NCBI GenBank assembly: GCA_964527925.1
Contig: CAZGQO010000001.1
Location: 1-64,000 of the forward strand
DNA: 64,000 nucleotides
DNA from: Ch128b sp964527925
Lineage (GTDB): Bacteria > Bacteroidota > Ignavibacteria > Ch128b
Direction: 5' to 3'
The position numbers and the translations under genes are program-made. Below the pieces are notes generated by a model. The model had not been told where the DNA came from and ran no database searches. It was given only the letters and a program-made list of their open reading frames with translations. Shown in pieces: positions 57,849-64,000 of this stretch (position 1 is the stretch's first letter; every line of letters starts with the position of its first letter).

Positions 57849-59072
57849 CTATTCGTACCTCAATGATTCTACGGGATCCAATTTTGCAGCTGCATATGCA
57901 GGAGCCAATCCACTAACTATTCCAGTAATCAACGAAATTCCAATCGCAATAATTACTGCCGAAACTTGAACTGATGTGGGAATAAATTGATTTACAACAT
58001 AACTCAATATGACAGCAAATAGTAAACCAATTAATCCGCCAATCAAACTTATGATTGACGATTCCATCAAAAACTGAGTCATGATGATTCTTCTTGTTGC
58101 CCCGATTGCTTTTCTAATTCCAATTTCACGAGTTCTTTCTTTAACTGAAACAAACATTATATTCATAATTCCAATTGCGCCAACAAAAAGAGATAATCCT
58201 GTGATGAACAATCCACCAATCTGAATAACTCCAACAGTCTGTTCATAAATTTGAGTCAAACCTTCCTGTTGATTAATTGAAAAATTAGATTTTTCATAAG
58301 CTTTCAATCCTCTAACCTGACGCATTACCTGTTCAGCTTCTAATTTTGTTTCTTCAAGAAGTTGTGAATTCGGTGCACGGACAACAATTGTGATTGATCT
58401 TCTTGTTAATCCAAAATGTCTAAAGAAAGATTTTATTGGAATATAAACCTGTTTATCTGGATTAAATGAACCAAGTAAAGTACTGCCCTGCTTGTCAAGT
58501 ACTCCAACAACTTGATAAGAGTAACCACCGATTTTAATCGACATTCCAACTGGATCAAGATTTGGGAAAAGATTTTCAGCGAGTTCATAACCTAAAACAG
58601 CAACATCTCTTCCACCTTCACTCTCAATTTCAGAGAAAAATCTTCCTGACTTAAAAGTAAAATTTGTTGTTTGAAGAAATTCGTGAGTAGATCCAGTGAT
58701 AAAAATAGATTCAGCAGCTTTTTCACCAAACTTGATGTTTCTAACTGTGATAGCCTGTGGAGCAACTGCTAAAGGTAATTTTGCAAGGGACTTAAATCTC
58801 AAATAATCTTCGTATCTGATATTTGGACGGTTTCTCATCTTCCAAAATTCTTCATTACTGAACCAGGCAAACTTATCAATGTAAAGTACATCTGAACCCA
58901 ATGCACTTATTCCCTGTTGAAATGAATTATCAACTCCTTTAATTGCAGTTGACATCAATACAACCGAACAAACTCCAATGACAATACCAAGCGTTGTCAA
59001 AAATGATCTCATCTTGTTTGCAATAATTGCATTTAAGGAAATGAAGAAACTTTCCTTTAGATAGTTAAGCAT
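57849..59072 (-). CDS. MacB-type ABC transporter permease (first)
   Basis: 407 residues with the same architecture as its neighbour: N-terminal helix (LRSFLTTLGIVIGVC-like, about 22-44), periplasmic domain, then FtsX-type helices with IMNIMFVSVKERTREIGIRK. It ends LDPVESLRYE, matching LDPIEALRYE of the second permease. It starts at the last base of the ATPase gene and ends one base before the next permease, so all three are tightly coupled. It lacks a fused ATPase domain, unlike E. coli MacB. Confidence 0.92.
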   Translation of the reverse strand: MLNYLKESFFISLNAIIANKMRSFLTTLGIVIGVCSVVLMSTAIKGVDNSFQQGISALGSDVLYIDKFAWFSNEEFWKMRNRPNIRYEDYLRFKSLAKLPLAVAPQAITVRNIKFGEKAAESIFITGSTHEFLQTTNFTFKSGRFFSEIESEGGRDVAVLGYELAENLFPNLDPVGMSIKIGGYSYQVVGVLDKQGSTLLGSFNPDKQVYIPIKSFFRHFGLTRRSITIVVRAPNSQLLEETKLEAEQVMRQVRGLKAYEKSNFSINQQEGLTQIYEQTVGVIQIGGLFITGLSLFVGAIGIMNIMFVSVKERTREIGIRKAIGATRRIIMTQFLMESSIISLIGGLIGLLFAVILSYVVNQFIPTSVQVSAVIIAIGISLITGIVSGLAPAYAAAKLDPVESLRYE

Positions 59073-59794
59073 CAGTTCCCCATTGAATAAATTTTTCTAT
59101 TATTTACAATTTCATCTGATTCAATCAAACCATCACGAATTCTGATAATTCTCTTTGCATGTTCGGCAATGTATTCTTCGTGTGTGACAAGAATAATTGT
59201 ATTCCCTTTCTGGTGAAGTTCTTCAAAAAGCTGCATTATTTCCTCACCAGTTTTTGAATCAAGATTTCCTGTTGGTTCATCTGCAAGAATGATGGAAGGA
59301 TTATTTACCAGGGCTCTTGCAATTGCAACTCTTTGTCGTTGACCTCCACTCAACTCATTTGGTTTATGATGCATTCTGTCTTCAAGTCCAACATTTTTCA
59401 ACGCTTGCTTGGCTCTCTCTTTTCTTTCATGACTTGAGATACCAGCATAAATTAGCGGAAGTTCTACATTATGTAATGCATTTGATCTTGGAATTAAATT
59501 GAATGTCTGAAAGACAAAACCAATTTCTTTGTTTCTAATATTTGCAAGTTCATTATCATTCATATCGCTGACATTGATTCCATTAAATAAATAAATGCCA
59601 GTTGTTGGTGTATCGAGACAGCCAATTATATTCATCAGGGTTGATTTTCCAGAACCAGATGGACCCATCACAGCAATGTATTCATTTTTTCTAACCTGAA
59701 ATGAAATTCCTCTCAATGCATGAACTTCTTCAAGACCAACTATGTAGGTCTTTGTGATGTTCTTCATTTCTATGATGACTGGATTGTTATCCAT
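59072..59794 (-). CDS. MacB/LolD-type ABC transporter ATPase
   Basis: About 240 residues from the ATG at 59794 (MDNNPVIIEMKNITKTY), preceded by AGGAAA and lying 22 nt past the fusion-protein stop; an in-frame ATG at 59857 would overlap that gene. Walker A GPSGSGKSTLMN, Q-loop FVFQTFNLIPRSNALHNVEL, signature LSGGQRQRVAIARAL, Walker B IILADEPTGNLDSKTGEEIM and H-loop VTHEEYIAEHA all match the MacB/LolD class. It energises the two permeases downstream. Confidence 0.94.
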   Translation of the reverse strand: MDNNPVIIEMKNITKTYIVGLEEVHALRGISFQVRKNEYIAVMGPSGSGKSTLMNIIGCLDTPTTGIYLFNGINVSDMNDNELANIRNKEIGFVFQTFNLIPRSNALHNVELPLIYAGISSHERKERAKQALKNVGLEDRMHHKPNELSGGQRQRVAIARALVNNPSIILADEPTGNLDSKTGEEIMQLFEELHQKGNTIILVTHEEYIAEHAKRIIRIRDGLIESDEIVNNRKIYSMGN

Positions 59795-59816
59795 AGCTTT
59801 TCCTGCTTCTTTAGTC

Positions 59817-61091
59817 TTATTTTGATTTTCTATTTTCAACTCGAACTTTTGAACCATCTTTTAATTCACGACTGATGGCTCGATAACTGCCAGTCACAAC
59901 TTCTTCATCACCTTTTAAGCCATCAATTATTTCAATGTAGGTATCGTCACTAATACCCGTTTTGACTTTAACAAATTTTGCTGTGTTCGATTCAACGACA
60001 AAAACACCTTCAAGATTTTTTGTATCGATCTCAGATTTCTTCGTTTCAGTCGTTACCAGTCCTTCCTCAGAATTTTCTTCTTTTTTCTCCGTCTTTTCAA
60101 TTCCTCTAATAGTTACAGATTGAATTGGAACAGCCAGAACATTGTTTCGAGTTTCTGTCATAATTTCAGCGTTACAGGACATTCCTGGTTTTAGATCAAC
60201 GCTTGAATCCAGTATTCTGATTTTGATTTCAAAATTTACAACTTCTTCTTGAGTGCCCAATCCTTTTGCTTTTGCAGTATTTCCAATTTCATAAACAACA
60301 CCTTTGAAAACTTTATCCCGATAAGCATCGACTTTTACTTTTGCCGTATCTCCAATCGAAATTAAAACAACATCATTTTCATCAACATCAACCACAGCTA
60401 CCATTTTGGTTAAATCGGCAACTGTCATCAAATTCGAACCCTGAGTAAATCCAGTACCTAAAACTCGTTCACCTAATTTTACATTTAATTGACTTACAAC
60501 TCCATCCATTGGTGCAGTGATTATTGTCTTTGCAAGATTTTCATTTGCTTCTTTTACTGCTGCTTCCATTTGATTGACAGTTGATTCTGCTGAAAGAACT
60601 TGAGCACGAGAAGTTTCATATTGAGCTTTTATCGCTTCCAACTCTGCATCACTCGAAAGACCTTTTTTGTAGAGTTCAAGAATTCTGTTGTAATCAGCTT
60701 CAATTTTTTGTAATTGAATTTTTTGAATTGAAAGATTAGCTCGTGCAGAGTTTAAATTAGCAATTGCTCTGTCTCGCTGAGCGAGATATTGATCCTGCTT
60801 TATCTTTAGCAGAATATCACCTTTTCGAACACGCTGACCTTCCTTGACAGGCAGATAAACAATTTCACCCGAGACCTCTGGTGTAATTACAACTTTGAAC
60901 TCTGGTTCGATTTTGCCCGTTGCGGTTACTGCTTGAGTAATGTTTAAACGCTTAACTTTTTCTGTCTGAACAATTACAATTTCTTCTTTACTCGTACCAA
61001 GAATTGCCAGTACAATAAAAACGACTACTAAAAGCCCAAGTGAAGAAAGAATTATTATCTTTTTTTTGTTTCTCTTCTTATTATTAGTCAT
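59817..61091 (-). CDS. Periplasmic membrane-fusion protein, HlyD/MacA type
   Basis: 424 residues: N-terminal anchor (about 12-30), biotinyl-lipoyl-like region VTPEVSGEIVYLPVKEGQRV, helical hairpin (about 100-190, NLSIQKIQLQKIEADYNRIL) and beta-barrel (GERVLGTGFTQGSNLMTVAD, VKVDAYRDKVFKG). An unusual Glu/Lys-rich insertion (about 335-360, EKTEKKEENSEEGL) sits in the membrane-proximal domain. It bridges the inner-membrane ABC pump to the TolC-like channel encoded 21 nt upstream. Confidence 0.92.
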   Translation of the reverse strand: MTNNKKRNKKKIIILSSLGLLVVVFIVLAILGTSKEEIVIVQTEKVKRLNITQAVTATGKIEPEFKVVITPEVSGEIVYLPVKEGQRVRKGDILLKIKQDQYLAQRDRAIANLNSARANLSIQKIQLQKIEADYNRILELYKKGLSSDAELEAIKAQYETSRAQVLSAESTVNQMEAAVKEANENLAKTIITAPMDGVVSQLNVKLGERVLGTGFTQGSNLMTVADLTKMVAVVDVDENDVVLISIGDTAKVKVDAYRDKVFKGVVYEIGNTAKAKGLGTQEEVVNFEIKIRILDSSVDLKPGMSCNAEIMTETRNNVLAVPIQSVTIRGIEKTEKKEENSEEGLVTTETKKSEIDTKNLEGVFVVESNTAKFVKVKTGISDDTYIEIIDGLKGDEEVVTGSYRAISRELKDGSKVRVENRKSK

Positions 61092-61112
61092 ACTTTGTTA
61101 ACTCCTCAGTTT

Positions 61113-62483
61113 TTAAAATTTATTTTCAAGTGTTCCAAGAAGATATTCCATTTGTTTTTTGATTATTAAGTAATCAAAAGATGAGCTGATTAAATCGTTT
61201 TGAGCTTGAACATACTGTGAATTTGCAATCAATAAATTTAATAATGTGTTTGCACCGAGATTGTATTTTTCTTCGTTGATTTTTTTGTTCTCTGATGCAG
61301 CAATCACATTTTTGTTATTCACATCAACTTTCTTTTTTGCGGCTTCAAGATCAAGCAAAGATTTTTTCAAACTAACCTTCATGTTTCTTTCAAGTTCATT
61401 CAAAGCTAATAGATTATTTTTGTAATTAACTTCAGCGAATTGCACACGATTTGAAGTCAGCCATCCATTAAATATTGGAATGTTCAAACTCAAACCTACT
61501 GTGTAAGTTCTTGATTTACCAAGATCACTCAATCTATTCGTTCTTGAATATGCTGTAACCGATGCGCTAAGTTTTGGAAAATGTCCACTGCGAGCTATTG
61601 AAATCGCATAATCACTCGATTGAACATCTAATTTTTTTGCAAGATAGTCCGTTCTTGACTCAAGAGCCTGCTGAACCAGATTTGTAAAATCGGAATAATT
61701 CTTATCGAGAATTTCCTGTTTAGTTTCTTCCAAAACTTTTTCGACATTTAAATCTTCAATGATAAACTCACGAGCTACATCTAAACTTAGAAACGCTAAC
61801 AAATCATTTTTTGCGTTTTCATAATTATTTCTCGCTTGAATTAACAATAACTCAGCATTTCCGTAATTAACCTGCTGCTGGTAAACATCTGCGAGAGTAA
61901 TTTGACCAACACGGTTCCTTTCAATTATAGTTTCAAGACTTTTTTGATTCCATTTTAAGTTTTCTTCCTGAACATCAAGTAATTTTTTTGCTTTCAATAC
62001 AGCAACATATTTTGTGATTGTTTGAAAGATTATATCCTGCTTTAATCTGATCAATTTATACTTTGCTGATTCGAGATTTGATTTTGATTGATAAATAGAA
62101 TAAATATTCGCAAGACCATCAAACAAATTTAATCCCGAACTAATTGAAGCTGAATAATAACGAGATTCAGTTTTAGTTGGTGGAACTGGGATTGTAATTC
62201 CACCAAAAGTAATTACACCACCTTCATCCTCAGACCTTGTCCATGAAAATCCACTGCTTGCGTTTAATGTAGGTAATAGATTGCCGTATGAAACGAGTAA
62301 ATCTGATTTACTAACTTCAAGAGAATTTTCTGTTTGTTTGATCAAAACATTTCTTTCAAGTGCGATTTTTATTGCGTCTTCAAGGGTCAATCTTTGTGCT
62401 TCTTGAGTTTGTCCATTTAAAGTTGTAAAAAACAGAAAGGAAAAAATCAGTGGGATTAACATCTTTGTTTTTTTTATCATCAT
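61113..62483 (-). CDS. TolC-family outer-membrane efflux protein
   Basis: 456 residues with a signal peptide ending ...TTLNGQ and two outer-membrane efflux repeats: LTLEDAIKIALERNVLIKQ (about 32-50) through the first helical pair, and SLNIPIFNGWLTSNRVQ starting the second strand-helix set. It forms the trans-periplasmic outlet channel for the MacAB-like pump encoded downstream. It begins 21 nt after the CCA-adding enzyme gene on the same strand; whether they share a promoter is unclear. Confidence 0.92.
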   Translation of the reverse strand: MMIKKTKMLIPLIFSFLFFTTLNGQTQEAQRLTLEDAIKIALERNVLIKQTENSLEVSKSDLLVSYGNLLPTLNASSGFSWTRSEDEGGVITFGGITIPVPPTKTESRYYSASISSGLNLFDGLANIYSIYQSKSNLESAKYKLIRLKQDIIFQTITKYVAVLKAKKLLDVQEENLKWNQKSLETIIERNRVGQITLADVYQQQVNYGNAELLLIQARNNYENAKNDLLAFLSLDVAREFIIEDLNVEKVLEETKQEILDKNYSDFTNLVQQALESRTDYLAKKLDVQSSDYAISIARSGHFPKLSASVTAYSRTNRLSDLGKSRTYTVGLSLNIPIFNGWLTSNRVQFAEVNYKNNLLALNELERNMKVSLKKSLLDLEAAKKKVDVNNKNVIAASENKKINEEKYNLGANTLLNLLIANSQYVQAQNDLISSSFDYLIIKKQMEYLLGTLENKF

Positions 62484-62504
62484 CTCTCCAATTTTATGTC
62501 CTTG

Positions 62505-63956
62505 TTACGATTTATGAAAAAGATTGTTTCGATAAGGTTCGACTTCTTTGTTGAGCTCATCAAAATGTTGATTAATGTATTTTATTGCTGCCTCATAAGT
62601 ATTTTCTATCTCTCCTTCTAAAATTGCATTCTCAATTCTGTCTTTTATAATACCAACTCCTTTACAGGGTGGAAGATTAAAGATTTTCATAATCTCATCA
62701 CCTCTAACCGGTGATTGAAATGAGCGTAATCTATCACGTTCCATCACATCATGAATTTTCTGAACGACGATATCATAATTTTTTTGATAGGCTTGAACCT
62801 TTTCTGGATTTTTTGATGTAATGTCACATCGACATAATGTAATCAAATCTTCCAGGTCTTCACCAGCAGCAACAATTAACCTTCGGATTGCTGAATCGGT
62901 TACCTGTTCATCAACAAGAGCAATTGGTCTTAAATGAAGGCGTACGAGTTTTTCAACATAATCAACTCTATAGAGTGGAAATTTGTATTTCTGAAACAAC
63001 TTTCTAATCATTCTTGCACCAATTTCTTCATGACCATGAAATGTCCAGCCCACTTTTTCATCGTAAGCTTTTGTTATTGGTTTTGCGATATCATGGAACA
63101 GTGCTGCAATTCTCAGCCACAAGTTGTTTGATTGTGCAGCAACATTATCAAGAACTTCAAGGGTGTGCCAGAAAACATCTTTATGATGAAACTCTTTTCG
63201 CTGTTCAACTCCAGCGAGATTTGCAATTTCCGGATAAAGATATTCAAGTACCTTTGTTTTGAACATAAATTCAAGTCCAATAGAAGGTTTATCGCACATT
63301 AAAATTTTGAAAAACTCATCTACAATTCTTTCATGTGAAACAATTGAAAGTCTTTCCCTCATTTCTTCAGCTGCTTTAAGTACATTTTCATCAACTGTGA
63401 AACTCAAACGAGCGGCAAACCTAAAAGCACGCATTATTCTTAACGGATCATCACTGAAAGTAATATATGGATCAAGGGGAGTTCGAATTATTTTATTTTT
63501 TAGATCTTCGAGTCCATTGAACAAATCAATTATTTCACCATAATTTTCTGAGTTGATGGAGAAGGCAATTGCATTAATTGTAAAATCACGACGTTTAATA
63601 TCATCTTCAAGTGTACCAGGCTCAACGAAAGGTTTTCTTGAATTTTTTGCGTAAGATTCTCGTCTGGAACCAACAAACTCGACTTTTGCTTTATCGATTT
63701 CAATCATTGCGGTTCCAAAATTTCTATAGATAGTAAATCGCAGAGCGTTTAATTCGTTCTTAACAATCTTTGCGAATTCAATCCCATCACCAACAACAAG
63801 GAGATCAATTTCTTCGTGATCGATGCCTAAAATTTTATCTCTGACAAAACCACCAACAGCAAAAACTTTGTAGTTGTATTTATCAGCAATTCGACCAATT
63901 TTTTGTATTAATGAATCAAGATTACGTTCTTTCTTTTGTAAGTCTTTAATGTTCAT
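62505..63956 (-). CDS. cca: CCA tRNA nucleotidyltransferase with HD domain
   Basis: 483 residues of the poly(A) polymerase/CCA-adding class II family. The head domain has FAVGGFVRDKILG (about 34-46) followed by EEIDLLVVG in the metal-binding position and KRRDFTINAIAFS. The neck has DPLRIMRAFRFAARLSF, and an HD phosphohydrolase domain (about 260-370) contains ALFHDIAKPITKA. None of the tRNA genes in this window encodes CCA, so such an enzyme is needed. The first metal-binding acid appears as Glu (E-I-D) where Asp is usual. Whether it adds CCA or only A or CC cannot be decided here. Confidence 0.9.
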   Translation of the reverse strand: MNIKDLQKKERNLDSLIQKIGRIADKYNYKVFAVGGFVRDKILGIDHEEIDLLVVGDGIEFAKIVKNELNALRFTIYRNFGTAMIEIDKAKVEFVGSRRESYAKNSRKPFVEPGTLEDDIKRRDFTINAIAFSINSENYGEIIDLFNGLEDLKNKIIRTPLDPYITFSDDPLRIMRAFRFAARLSFTVDENVLKAAEEMRERLSIVSHERIVDEFFKILMCDKPSIGLEFMFKTKVLEYLYPEIANLAGVEQRKEFHHKDVFWHTLEVLDNVAAQSNNLWLRIAALFHDIAKPITKAYDEKVGWTFHGHEEIGARMIRKLFQKYKFPLYRVDYVEKLVRLHLRPIALVDEQVTDSAIRRLIVAAGEDLEDLITLCRCDITSKNPEKVQAYQKNYDIVVQKIHDVMERDRLRSFQSPVRGDEIMKIFNLPPCKGVGIIKDRIENAILEGEIENTYEAAIKYINQHFDELNKEVEPYRNNLFHKS

Positions 63957-64000
63957 AAATTTCTATCCATTAAATTTCTTAAAACATAATCCATCATATT

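Overview
The window is AT-rich (about one third G+C by eye) and densely packed with bacterial chromosome genes. It shows no mobile elements, phage genes, CRISPR arrays or rRNA. The best guess for the source is a member of the Ignavibacteria or a relative in the Bacteroidota/Chlorobi group. The reasons are paired type IX secretion (T9SS) cargo proteins with C-terminal sorting domains, PorV-like outer-membrane barrels, TonB-dependent receptors with a carboxypeptidase-regulatory-like front domain, a baeRF-type release-factor-like protein, serC beside a DUF1015 gene, and a eukaryotic-type citrate synthase. This assignment rests on gene content only.

Layout. 0.2-8.4 kb (- strand) holds a cassette of TonB receptor, giant T9SS cargo and PorV-like barrel, with nth behind it. 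8.5-16.0 kb (- strand) is a tightly packed run purN-purH-mreB-mreC-mreD-mrdA-rodA. 16.1-23.3 kb (- strand) holds a TPR protein, pyrG, a YdcF-like membrane protein, an ABC ATPase and a DUF255 thioredoxin-like protein. 23.46-23.68 kb (+) holds tRNA-Gly(GCC) and tRNA-Cys(GCA), followed by a strong terminator. 23.8-32.8 kb (- strand) holds baeRF, serC-DUF1015, tRNA-Gly(CCC), the slipin/NfeD pair, an MFS transporter, nusB and gltA. A secreted serine hydrolase (+) follows at 32.9 kb. 33.9-37.0 kb (- strand) is tRNA-Leu(CAG) and, 16 nt behind it, hpnC-hpnD-hpnE for squalene synthesis. 37.1-44.4 kb (- strand) is a second receptor/cargo/PorV cassette, and 44.7-48.0 kb is a decayed pseudogene of another large T9SS cargo. 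48.5-56.5 kb (+) holds a cold-shock gene with a structured leader, then macro domain-floA-acidic membrane protein-UvrD-like helicase-lipoprotein-glycosyltransferase-methyltransferase. 56.6-64.0 kb (- strand) is a CCA-adding enzyme and a TolC/MFP/ABC efflux operon.

Functional themes. The mre/mrd run builds the rod-shape peptidoglycan elongation machine. hpnCDE converts farnesyl diphosphate to squalene. Slipin/NfeD and FloA are two separate SPFH membrane-organising systems. The most interesting signal is the repeated three-gene cassette (TonB receptor, cargo of about 1,180 residues, PorV-like barrel), present twice in the same order on the same strand, with a degraded third cargo gene next to the second copy. 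It suggests that each giant surface protein may travel with its own PorV-like carrier and act with its own receptor.
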